In this document: positions 24,421 to 35,971 of the stretch, piece after piece
How the letters are laid out: the number at the start of each line of letters is the position of its first letter
How positions within the stretch are numbered: position 1 is the stretch's first letter
Assembly: GCA_002189035.1 (NCBI GenBank)
Contig: CM007991.1
Span: forward strand, 4,154,001-4,218,000
Direction of reading: 5' to 3'
Source of the DNA: Utricularia gibba
Lineage: Eukaryota > Streptophyta > Magnoliopsida > Lamiales > Lentibulariaceae
Length of the DNA stretch: 64,000 nucleotides
The notes under the pieces: generated by a model
What the model was told of the DNA's origin: nothing
What the model saw: the letters and a program-made list of their open reading frames with translations, nothing else
Database searches by the model: none
Position numbers and translations under genes: made by a program

Positions 24421-25246
24421 TGTTGAAAAGAAATGTTGTAGTTTCCTACTAATATTTATAAGATAAGGAGATTTCTATAATAAAAAACTGCAGAAAGAAT
24501 AAATGTATTTGATAGTATTTTACGATCAAATGTTGTTCTAAAACATCTTGATCTTTTAGGAATTTCTATCAAAAATGAGGGTCTAAAGGTGAGCATCAAT
24601 CCAAGATGTATTGCATTCAATCTTGATTAAGGAAGGACATATATAGTGGAATCATAGACCCTAGTCAAAATGCATACATTTGTCTCATACACTATGGTGT
24701 CTGTGAGATTTTGTGAGGAACGATATTTAATGTTTACCAAATTTCCAACTTTGTGTTCTAAGAGTCTTATTTTTTCATAGTATTTTTAGAGTGCTTTGAC
24801 AAAAAATTCTGGTATTCAAAAGCTACAATTCAATAGTTGTGCTTTTGAGGATGAGATTACCTTACTTTAACATCAAGAGTCGAGACAGCTTTAAATGTAT
24901 ATTTCAAATCATGTGCATTTCATCTTACCAGATTTGCTTTCTGTGGTCATTCTATAGGGAGCAAAAGAAATCGCTGAGATGCAGAATAACTCAACTTTCC
25001 ATCTTATTGATTTCAACAACAATTTAATTGATTCCTCTGTAATAAATCATAACTTATATCAATGCCAATATTCAAGTCTTTGAGGTGCTTGTCATGATAA
25101 TTAAAATTTAGGATTCCAGTGGTGATGCATTCCATTGAAGCAATGGAAATTATGGTGATCCACTTGGTGAAGCTGATCTTTGAAATTGTTTAGAGGAAAC
25201 AAGTATGTAGGATAAAATTTTTATGGTAGTCATTGAGTGTAAAATT
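24421..25246. other. Spacer downstream of the LINE
   Basis: AT-rich, including a possible decayed LINE 3' tail. I see no gene. Confidence 0.4.
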
Positions 25247-25893
25247 GGTAATATACACTTTTTAAAAATACTAGTTTGTAAAATACCTTATTTTTATGCA
25301 ATTTGTGAAACAGTCCTTGTCGTTTTGTCAAAATTATATCATTCAATATTTAGGTATTATTTGGATAGAGTACATTTTATTTTAAAATTATATTATATTT
25401 GATCTTTAGATATTATTGAGATCAACTATATATATTTTTATTTTAAAATTACATTACACTCTACCTTTAGGTGTTATTTGAATCAAATATATTTTTTATT
25501 TTAAGTTTGTATTATGTAACATTCAATTGTTTTAAATATTTTGGATGATTGTTTATTTATTTTTTATTTCACTGATTATATTATTTGTTTATTTTATATC
25601 ATACATCATTTTATTATTTGGATTGATTGCATATTTTCTATTTATTATCAACTTGTATTATACGCTCTCTTCAATTTTTAATTATTAATATGTTCAAGTG
25701 TGAATTTATTATTTATTTTAAACATATTTTTATATTATTATTTATTATTTATTTTTCATTACACATTGTCACTCCATCCAAATAATACGTAATAAATGAA
25801 TGATTAATTCTGATAAAGTTACATGAGGTACTCTATAAACTACGCCAAAAATAAGGTATTTTATAAACTAATTTTTATAAAATAAGTATCACC
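25247..25893. mobile_element. MITE-like element, copy 1
   Basis: A 647-bp AT-rich unit with degenerate terminal inverted repeats of about 48 bp: the left end has AGTTTGTAAAATACCTTATT and the reverse complement of the right end has AGTTTATAAAATACCTTATT. The outer ends read GGTAATA and GGTGATA. It has no coding capacity. Inside are about three loose repeats of a roughly 60-bp unit (TTAGGTATTATTTGGAT-like). A second copy is at 44979-45567. No clear target-site duplication is visible. Confidence 0.65.
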
Positions 25894-26507
25894 AACGAAG
25901 CTCCACCTCTTTATTGGTTCTGTGTAGGAGGGTTTCATGTTCTGCAGCGTTGGTAGATTTTGTAATTGATAATAATTTATAGCTTTTTTAGCTGATTTCA
26001 TTGTGCATCAATAATACACAGGAACTATTTTTACAAGGAAGCTCGATAGGGGATAGAAGAGTACGTGCATTGATGTCAATGAGATAAGGGTACAGAACAT
26101 TAGCCAGGGTCATTATGCAGAAAATACAGGCCTCTCGTTATATGTTCTACACAAGATGATGGAGCATATCCTATAGCTCAAGCACACAAGTCTGGAGAAG
26201 ACGTTAAATTTGTGTCACTCAGTCTAATGAGCAACTTCATTACCAAATTGGGGCGGGTTTGAAAATTCACATCTCATACTGTTATGTTTCCATCACAGAC
26301 ACAACTGATCATGCATAGGAGATGAGTGAAGAGGAGCTGAACGTTGTGTTCTAGATGAGAATCTATGATCTCTTGGGTAGTCCTCTATCGAGAATGGGGC
26401 TTGGAGCAGGGGAATTGAATTTTTAGATCATTGAAGTGGTAGAGGAGTCTCTTGGTTCTTCGAGCAAAAATACATATGTCGAAGTCTTCACATGTTTTTG
26501 TGGACAT
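25894..26507. other. Spacer, no gene seen
   Basis: Moderate AT content with only short frames on both strands. Nothing recognised. Confidence 0.4.
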
Positions 26508-26657
26508 TCATACATTAGATATCGATTCCGTCATCTTCGGTCCCCACTCTGCTACATTCCCATGGCTTTCCTCGGTTCCAATCAGGCGAATGATCCTTTG
26601 TTCTGCAAGCTTGTGGAAACACTTGTCCACCATCTTGTTGCGTTTCAGGGAAATTTG
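26508..26657 (-). other. Orphan exon-like frame, possible gene remnant
   Basis: On the minus strand an acceptor-like tgtag is followed by 49 codons and a TGA with no interruption: QISLKRNKMVDKCFHKLAE, then RIIRLIGTEESHGNVAEWG. The composition is strongly protein-like. I cannot name the family. No convincing partner exon lies between it and the RRM gene to the right. It may be the last exon of a decayed gene, or a fragment carried by a transposon. Confidence 0.3.
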
Positions 26658-26834
26658 CTACAATGATGCGGCAGGCTGGAGAATTAGTGACTTGGTTGAG
26701 CGAGAGAGAGGTTGGATCAAGGCATCATGCTCAGATAGTATTTTCACACACCGATTTTTGATCGAATGGCAACTACTTTGAGATGCTGTGTTTCTACTCG
26801 GGAACAGAGATATGTACCTCAACAATATGGTGTT

Positions 26835-28428
26835 TTAAGAAGCTATCTGCTCACTCCCAGTAACCCTTGTGGTTGCAGCAGGACCACTTCCATATTTGGA
26901 GAGAACGCCGGTAAGGATTGCCTTGTCTCGTGTCTTCAGCCTACAGCAACCACAACAGGGTTGAGGACAATCAAACGAGAAACAACATCTTGTAGACCTC
27001 GAGGTTTACCTGTTGGCTGCCCCAAGGATGCCGCTGTTCCTCGTAGGCGTCTTGTCTTTCCTTCTTTTGGTTTTTGCTTTTTTCCCATCTCCCCGGCTAA
27101 TTTCTTGTTTCAAGGATCCTGTGCCGGATTCGTCTTCTATGTTCGGTTCGGAGCTGTCGTTGATATCTTCTTCATCAAGAGCCTGCAGATCCGCATCATC
27201 GGAGTGGCTGTTCTCATCCCATGACCCTTGCAATGAGCCACCAGCTTCAGTAACAGGATGATCGGAGGCTGCGTCTCTGAGTGACATGGGGCTCATTACT
27301 TCACACTTGATCTGCTTCTCAACCTTGCCAAAGACGACACCTTTACCTGAAAAATTCTGCACAAAACTAGAGATGCCAAGCGTCTGAGTCATTTTACACG
27401 ACAAATGAGGATTGGGAGCAGCAGCATTCAGATACATTCGCGTACCTCTCTGCCTGGTCTTCATACTTGAAAGTGATGAAGGCAAGTCCCTTGCAGATGG
27501 GGTCCCTGGTCTTTTTGTTACCGGAGACGACGGGGAGAATCTTGAGGATTCCGGGAACACCGCTGAAGGCATCCTGCAAATCCCTGTGAATGTTCTTCTT
27601 CTTGGGAAGATTGAGCAGACGCACCTGATAACCATCCTCCACATCTGTAGAGCCTGTCAGAATTACAGTGCACCTTCTCACGTTTAACTCAATTTGTAAT
27701 AAAACATCAAAGCAAGCACCATTTAGACGGACGAAACCAGGTTTTGCAACGAAGGGGGAATAAAGCACACGCCATGAATGTAAAAGTATCTCCAAGATTG
27801 GAAACGATGAGACTGGTTCTTTGCACATACAGAAGCAGATTATCAACGACAGAGAGGCAACACAAAAGGCTGCAGCAGCAGCTAGCAGCAGATAAAAAAA
27901 AGAACGAGGTAATCGATCAAACTCGAGAAATGGCCAACCTTGGTTCTTGGAAGCGGGCTTCATGCCTTTGTTCTTCAGTCTATTGAGGTTCAAAAGCTGT
28001 GCTTTTCTGCTTTGCTCTATTTCCTCCATCAACTTGTCCTCAATTGAGGTATCGTAGACTTTACCCTCACCAAATCCACGCGGCTTATTCGCCTCCCATT
28101 TCTTCATATTCTCCAGTGGAATAAAATCCTCCTGCTCCTCCTCCTCTTCTTCTTCTTCAATGTCATCATCCTCAAAACCCAGCCATTCGTCAGAATCTTG
28201 GTCAATTTCATCGAGAGCGCCCTGCTGTGACCCTCGGAAACCGCCCTTTTTCTTAGCGTTCAAGACGCTGCAGTGCAACCCAGTTCGCGATTCACTGAAT
28301 TTGGAACAGCAAAAAAGTGGGAAGGCCGGGTCAGAGGAGAACTGAAAATGCCGCCGAGTGGGGGGTTCGTCTATTTGCCGAAGAACATTGCTCTGCGCTT
28401 GCCATTGAAACCTTCCAAGACTCAACAT
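26835..28428 (-). CDS. Plastid RRM protein, RBD1-like (single RNA-recognition motif)
   Basis: Four exons: 28428..27939, 27653..27446, 27366..27010, 26940..26835; 386 residues. The N-terminus is Ser/Arg-rich like a transit peptide, followed by an acidic run (SDEWLGFEDDDIEEEEEEEE) and MKKWEANKPRGFGEGKVYDT. The RRM is at about 171-255: YQVRLLNLPKKKNIHRDLQD (RNP2 region) and CKGLAFITFKYEDQAE (RNP1). The C-terminal region is acidic then basic. A stop at 27006 would end the protein after GILGAANR, but that stop lies inside a good 69-base GT-AG intron; splicing adds LKTRDKAILTGVLSKYGSG and the true-looking end. The arrangement resembles Arabidopsis At1g70200 (RBD1), which acts in plastid 23S rRNA processing. 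The symbol is not assigned because the match is from memory of the family. Confidence 0.8.
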
Positions 28429-29999
28429 TTTTCACTCAAGACTAGAAACAGGAATCAATCCGGTATTCCCCTATCCAGAGCTCATTAAAGCCCACCCCTA
28501 AACCCATAAATTTGTGAGCACTCACCGGACTTCATTTATCAAGTATGAATGTTTTAGAAAATCTTTGAAGCAGCTCACCTGTTTTCACATTTCTAAATTA
28601 TAAAATGATGTGATTTAGTTTTAATAATTTAATATATATAATATTTTTATATAAATATGTATAATTACAATTTTATAGAATTAAAATAGTCAAAATACAA
28701 AAAAAATAAGTATTCTTTGTGAGCATTTTTCATGATACAATTTTTAAGTAATTTTATTATGAATTTGTCGTCTAAGTTTTTAAAAATTAAAAGGTATTAA
28801 TAGCAGAAATTGTTTGTTAAAATTCATTTTCAAAAGAAAATATAATATATCTAATTTAAACATTTTAATAAAATAATATTGAAATGAAAAACAAAATGGA
28901 AATTTCATATTCACATAACCAAAAATCTATCTAAAATGATTCCTTTCTATCTATAAGTTCAATTCAAATTGTATCATAAGTGTTGTGGTCGAAAATCGGT
29001 GTCCAAGAGGAGACCGATTTTTGGATTATGGGTGCAATTGGAGGCATCGTGCCCGGTTGTGATTTTGATGTTTTATTTGGTTCGGTTAATAGAAAAGAAG
29101 ATAGACATAGATTTTTTAAGTGGAAACCATCGGAGAACGGAAAAAACAACGAAATTGTCGGAGTTTGCCGAAAAAAATATCTTTACTAGATGAAGGGGGA
29201 GAGAAAAATACTAGTTGAAGGGCTTGGAGTCAAACAATTTTCTCGTCATAATTTCTTCTATTTATAGAAGAGGTCGATCTGATCGAATCCTGACTTTTTT
29301 AGCGGTCGGCTGCTTTTTGAGCCTGCAATATGTATTATGGTCCTACTCTTCAGATAAACGTCGCTTGCTCTGCTGTAATTCGGCCACTTTTTAGACTATG
29401 CATAACAACTACTGTTGTCAAATCTCTAACACATATCGGTCTATTGACTGGTGCCAGGCTGTCAAAACACCTTTAGGCTCTTTTTCAGTAGCTGATTAAC
29501 CACGTCCAATTTGCTCCTCATCAATAAGAATTAAAAAAATTCATTTAAATAATTGTTATTATTCAATATTAATTCAATTAATAAAAAATGATGAAAAATA
29601 TTATCTAACTAAAGTTTAGTTTGTTTTCATTTAAAATGAGTACATAAAAATTTCAAAATTAAATTAAATTAAATTTTTTATTTTAAAATTTATATTTACT
29701 AATTTTAAATTATAAAAAATAAAATTAAATCTAAAGATATCGAATTAAATAATAAAGAATAAAGAATAATCTTTATTTAATTAAATCTAAAGGTTTGCTT
29801 AAAGTTAAACAATAATATTTATTCAATAATAAAAGGTAAAAAATAATACTTGTTTAGTTAAATCTAACGGTTTACTCAAACAATCAAATTAAACAAATTT
29901 TATTTATTTTATTTTAAATAACTATATTGCTTAATTTATTCGATAATATTATATATAAAAACTATGATAAATATTCAATGTTAAGATAACTCTTTTAAA
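28429..29999. other. Upstream region of the RRM gene, then AT-rich DNA
   Basis: 28429-28560 is likely promoter/5' UTR. 28970-29210 has higher GC and open frames on both strands (a repeat-like fragment containing a CCGATTTTTGG word pair), unassigned. The rest is A/T-dominated. Confidence 0.35.
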
Positions 30000-32400
30000 T
30001 TAAATTTACTATTGGACGTTGTTTTAATTAAATGTTGAGATAACTCTTGTGTATGCGAAATAGAATATCTTGTGGGAATTCGTTCTTCATAATTATTAGG
30101 TTATCCTTTAAAGTAATTTTAATTTTTTCCATAAAAATTTGATTGTTTATAAATATTTGGCTTTCCTTCTTTAAGATTTGATGACATCAATATCATGTGA
30201 TAGCACTGGGGTGAATAATACTATTCTAAACGATGATGAACATATTCTTGTTCCACAATAATATCTATAATTGTTTTACGTGGTTTTTATTCTCTAACAG
30301 TATGATGTATTTAGACAATTTTGAAAATAAATAGCACTTTGATAACGTGATGCCTTCTCATGACCAATCCTTATATTTTCATATTCAGGATCAACATGAA
30401 GTGTAAAACTAATATATGACCAATATGACTTATCTTGATAACGACCTCGAATACATTAGTTTTTTTCCATCAAATAAGTATAATAAAATTGATTTGCTCT
30501 TGTTATTAGATTTATGTTAAATTTATGACAAATCTAAAATAAGATATTGTGTTAGATATAAAAAATAAAATACATATTATTATAAAACATACCCTTTGTG
30601 AATGAAAACATGAAACTGATTTTATATATCCAAATCCACAATCACATGTTCAATTTTGTATATTTATTCTAAATGTAATAGAATTATAAGTTCTCATCTC
30701 ATTAATATTGCATTTTACGTTCCAATCGATGTATCATTTGCAAAGAAGGTTTGTACTTGTTCCTTATGATATTTGCAAACTTATTCAACTTTTTCTATAA
30801 AATACTTTTATTGCGCTAAATAATTAACAATTGTCTCTTTACATTTCTCAAATTAATAAATTTATTTCTCAAATATGATCGACATAATCATTTGATTATT
30901 TATATTTACTCTAATAATGATGATTAAGAGTCAAAAAAAAAGAAACTTTTGCAATAACAGTAGAAGGAATACCAAGTTTTTTTTTAACATACCATTTAAT
31001 GACTCCACATGATTTCTCATCATGATTATGTATTTGATCAAATATTAATATACTAGGAAATTAATTTAGAATTTAAAAATATATTATGAAATTGCATACA
31101 TATCTCCATTCAAGGATACATCCATCATATATTTATATACTCTAGGACATGAATAAAAAACCGTTTGTATTCTTTTCAAGTATTTATTTTTGTTCATACA
31201 ACAACAATATATCATATGAGATCTTTAATTGGTGATATTTAAATTTTTTTTTTTTATATTTCAAACTGTTACTCATTAGATGATATAAATATCATTTATG
31301 ATACCAAGAGAAATATTAAACTTTGAAATTTTTTTAATACACATTTTACATTCATGAACAATATGAATATCAAGATTCTCTATGAATCATTTTTAAGATT
31401 AATTTGATTTAAAAATTATAAATGAATATTCTATAAACAATATATGCTTATTTACATTAATAATATTATAGCCAACAATATATACTTATTACTATCGAAG
31501 ATATGTGTTGCATCAACACAAATAATTGGTTTACAATATTTAAAATCTTTTATGGCTAATCCAAAAGCCTAAAAAACATATTTTAGGTATTGTCTTCTTT
31601 TAACATCTATATTATTCTCAAATTTCACAATAGTATTTGAATTCTATCATTTCACCTCTTCAAGATAATTTTATCATTTCAAAATAGTATATGAGTCATC
31701 CATGAACTATATTGTAACTTATATGTTTTACTCAAAGTCATCCATGCTCGTCAATAAAAAATTATAAATTTATATTCTCTTTACATGTAAGTTTAATTAT
31801 TCTAACAACTATTATCTTAGTATTTATATTCAATATAAAATGAATAGATTGATGAGCAATCAAACTGAATATCAAGCTAACATGTTTATTAGTCAAAGAA
31901 TTTCTTAACTCATATGTATATAAGTCATTATATAAAGAAACATTTCATGTAACTTTTCATTTTTATGACCTTGCATTCAAAAAACTAAGAACAATGTGAT
32001 TACAAACATTTAACAATGTCTTCTTCTTAATATCTATTTTTTTTATGTTGATATTTATAATTTTATAGAAATTTTTAAAATTTGCTTGTTTTTAAAATGC
32101 ATATCAATTGATAGTTCTTTCGAATCTTTATTATATTTACTCATTGAATAGTTGATTTGCATAGATGCATCATGCAAAATTTTGGATGGTGGGGATAATT
32201 CATTTTTCAATGATTTATATTCAGGAATATCCTCTTCATATTAGAATTACTATCTACATATATTTCATCTAAGTCATCGTTATCAATTGATATATATGTC
32301 GAGTCATTTTCATCAATGTTAACCTCATCACAATGTTCGAAAGTTTAGGATATATAAACATGATATATTTATTAAATACTGAAAAAAAGTATGTTAACAT
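30000..32400 (-). mobile_element. Heavily decayed Mutator-like (MULE) transposase remnant
   Basis: The minus strand at 31575-31440 reads AFGLAIKDFKYCKPIICVDA followed by THIFDSNKYILLAIIL. This matches the MULE transposase core (FKYCRPVICIDGTHL-type, then a Leu-Leu-Ala-Ile strand) with its catalytic Asp region. Upstream on the same strand, near 32340-32220, an acidic stretch (NDSTYISIDNDDLDEIYVD) resembles the N-terminal part of such elements. Everything else is broken by stops and A/T drift. Boundaries are approximate and I found no terminal inverted repeats. Confidence 0.5.
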
Positions 32401-34259
32401 TATAACATTATAAATCTAACGATTTTCTTGTGTTGGTTGTTGATAAGACGTGGAAAAAACAAAATTAGGATAAAAGAGATCAAAGTTGGAATGATAGTTA
32501 ATATCTCTATTTGTATTTTGATTCTTGCAGTATAGAATATTATATGTCAAATTGTAAATTTTCACAAATTTTATATGAAAAATAAATTTCAAATAACAAA
32601 ATAATTATCATGCCAATTAAAATAAGAAGTAAAACTCAAACTTTCCGTATTAACATGAAGTTTAATATTCAAATATATGTTATGTGACATTAATATCCAG
32701 CGTAACAAATCTCTATTTGAAAATAGAACATAACTAATACCACTTGTATGTTTATTTTAAAATTTGGCAGTCATTTGAATTGAATACAAATTTGGATTTA
32801 TAATCAATTTCGTACAGATATTCTAGAATAGTTCTACAAAAACGCATATAATTGAACAATAATAGTGTTTATAAGACATGAAAATCATGTATGTACATGA
32901 TTGAACTTGTGAGTGCAAAGTTTGGCAAATAAATAAACATTCATGTTCTCATGCCCAAATGACAAGTATTAGATTTTAATTTACTTCATTTTCCCTTAAC
33001 TAAATCTAAAGTGAACATCTTGTAGGCATATCATCATTTCAATGTAAATCCCCTACATTAGATGAGTTTGTATTATAGAACTATGTTTTTGGTCAATATG
33101 TATGCAAAGAGAATTAATCCTTTATAGGAGGAGTATCTTTGGGTAGATATCCCATTCCAACTCATCGTAAATCCATTGAAAAAAAAAAATGGTGACAAAA
33201 TCATAAGGTAAAAGTATATCATTGATTTTCAGCAATCTGGAAAATATAAATCATCACTTAATACAAAAAAGTCGTATAACCTTTGGTGGATAAATGATGA
33301 GATAACATTCTTTCTATATTACTTCAGACCTTTTTTTCAAATCAATTACATAAGTACTCCTCATTCTAAGAGGGCACTACATATTAGTAAGTATGGTTAC
33401 TTCCAATACATGACATTCAATATAGTTTATACGATTTCTGTTATTGACCTTACCATCAATGTCAAAGTCAAAACAGAATTCTACTTTAAACAAGTCTAAA
33501 AAGATTGTAGGTAAGTGGAAAAAATGATATTATAATTTGTATTATATTTATGATTTTATTGATAAAATTTTTTGTAATTATAATTATTAGGTTTGTTCTA
33601 CATTTTCAATCAAATAACGAAATTACATATTAATCTATTGAAAAATGAATAAGACTTTGAAGTTTTTAAAAATTTACAAATTAATTTATCTTTTAATATT
33701 TTTTTATATTCCAAATCAATTATTTTTAATATTTTAGGTAATAATAAATTATATATTTTCTGATAGTATAATTATATTAAAAAATCATTTAACATACTAT
33801 CAAAAATCATTATAACTAATCAAAGTTATCAAAAGCATTTTTATAATATTTTTAAAACATATTAATCAAAATATTTTTAAAATAATTTTTAAAAACATTT
33901 TTTATGTTTACAAAAATAATTATACAATAAATTAAACAGTTTAGAATATTGATAGTTTTTATAAAAATATAAGAAATTAAACTTTAATGATTAAAAAAAT
34001 GTTAAAATAAAAATGTTTTCAAACAATATCAATAACGTCCATTTTACAATTTATATTTTTAAAAATATGCAATTAAAAATACTTACAAAACAAATTATCT
34101 AACTAATTGTTAGCAAATTCATTTTCAATATACCTATAATCCATTTTTTAAATGCTACATTTTATATCACTATTGTTTTAATATGGTACCATTATATTAT
34201 TTATGGTAAATATTTTTATATAAATTGCATCTTTAAATAACGATGGTATAAATTACACT
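32401..34259. other. Very AT-rich DNA, no feature seen
   Basis: Long A/T stretches without conserved frames on either strand. Confidence 0.5.
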
Positions 34260-34828
34260 TAAGCATGGATCGCAACTCACCGAATAACAAGTCTGACTCG
34301 TTGAGTCATGACCCTATTATAGGTTCACAAGTTGACGGGTTGATGGGTTTTGACCCCCAACTCGTATTGTACCCAAGTTGATTCGTCGAATTGACCTAAG
34401 TATGGACTCGTCAAAGTGTATTTTATCTTATTTTTTATATAATTATTTTATTTTTTAGTTACTTTTTTTGTTATAAAGTAATTTTTTTATTTATATATGA
34501 TATATTTAATTATTAAATATACGATTTCAAAATATGTACTAAAGTTTTTCTTCGTACTTTATGATATTTGGACTGATAGATATATAATATAGGTAAAATT
34601 AATTAATATCAAATTATAAATATTAAATAAAAAAAATATAAAAATTAAATTAAGAAATTAATAATTTGAACTACAAATCATTAATTTTTCCATGAGTTAC
34701 CCGAGTAATCTGTCGATTCGAAAATCATCGACTCGATTCGTACTTGTTTTTCATAAATACGAGTAACTCGTATCTAATCCATACGAGTCGACTCGCGGCT
34801 AACTTGAGTTGACTTGTACCTATGCCTA
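34260..34828. mobile_element. Possible hAT-like MITE
   Basis: The left end reads TAAGCATGGATCG and the reverse complement of the right end TAGGCATAGGTAC. Both subterminal regions are packed with GACTCG/CGAGTC words, which contrast with an AT-rich middle without coding sequence. Short TAGGCATGG-type ends and subterminal repeats are usual for hAT non-autonomous elements. The expected 8-bp target duplication is not intact. Confidence 0.4.
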
Positions 34829-35971
34829 GGTTCAGTATCAATTATACTACATTAAAAAAAATCACATTTAACAAATTTGACGGTGATTGTATTAACTACA
34901 TATACGCAAAACAATAATAATAATTCTTATAATTTTTCTTAAAAATACATATATTTTAAAATATTTTTAATTTGCAAACTAAATGTATTTTACAAAGAAT
35001 TTGCATAAGGTTTCTCCAAGTACATGGAGAAATGCTTGGAGAAATCCACAGAAGCTCATGTGACCAACTACACGATTTATCACTAAATTAAATAAGAATC
35101 AATAAAAAAAACAACTTTGATGGAAAACATAGATCCAATTCTAGAAACTCAACTACAAATTCAAAAATTACAATTTCTTTTTTCAAATTTGAAATGCTAA
35201 AAAAATGAGTTAAATCACATAAGGAAAAAAAAAAAGAGAGAAAATTAGGATATCAAAATATTCACAAAAAGGAAAATTAAAGAATACAAGAAAATGTGTT
35301 TATTGATTGATTCTACATCATCAGAGGTTGGTGAACTTTCATGGTTGCAAGTCAAGCACAAAGTGATAAGATTTGAAGCCAAATTATTGAGGAATAAAAT
35401 GATTTTTGATGCATAACAACTTTCAAATCATTTATTACTTTCAAAAGAAAAGAAATATTTCTTTTGAACAATTGTGAATAATAACATGATGATGTTGTTT
35501 GGCAAGAGGGCATCCTTCTTCAATTAAGTAAATAATGTTGGGAATCGACAAGGATGTGTAAAAAAGGTATTTTAAGAATATTTTCTTTTATTTTTTTTCT
35601 AGTAATAAAAGAAAATTCATTTTTCTTCCAAATTTATTTTTATCCAGTATCACATGATTGTGATGATTTGTTCCTTACTCAGATAAATTAATCCACCAAT
35701 AACACATAAACATCATTTTCTTTTCTCATCAAAAGCCTCTATATCAAGAGTTAGTAACTTAGGTGACTTTTTTAGTGAAGATTTTAGATGGCCAAAAACC
35801 AGTGTTTTGGAGCCTGAACAGTTTAGGAGGGAGCCCTCTTCCAAAAGCAGTGATTGAAAGAAGCAGAAGAGCATTTGGGGCCAATGTGATGAATATAAAG
35901 AAGCATGGATGAGTATGTCTATAGAAACAGCAAAAAGCTTATAGGAATGCAGAGGAGAGGGAGAACCCGGT
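34829..35971. other. AT-rich spacer and 3' flank of the transporter gene
   Basis: No gene seen; the last 250 bases, where GC rises, are probably the transporter's 3' UTR. Confidence 0.45.

Noticed and set aside
28600..35700. CRISPR-like or tandem repeat array in the AT-rich desert
   Set aside because: Recurring A/T words reflect composition; there are no evenly spaced exact repeats, and the genome is eukaryotic.
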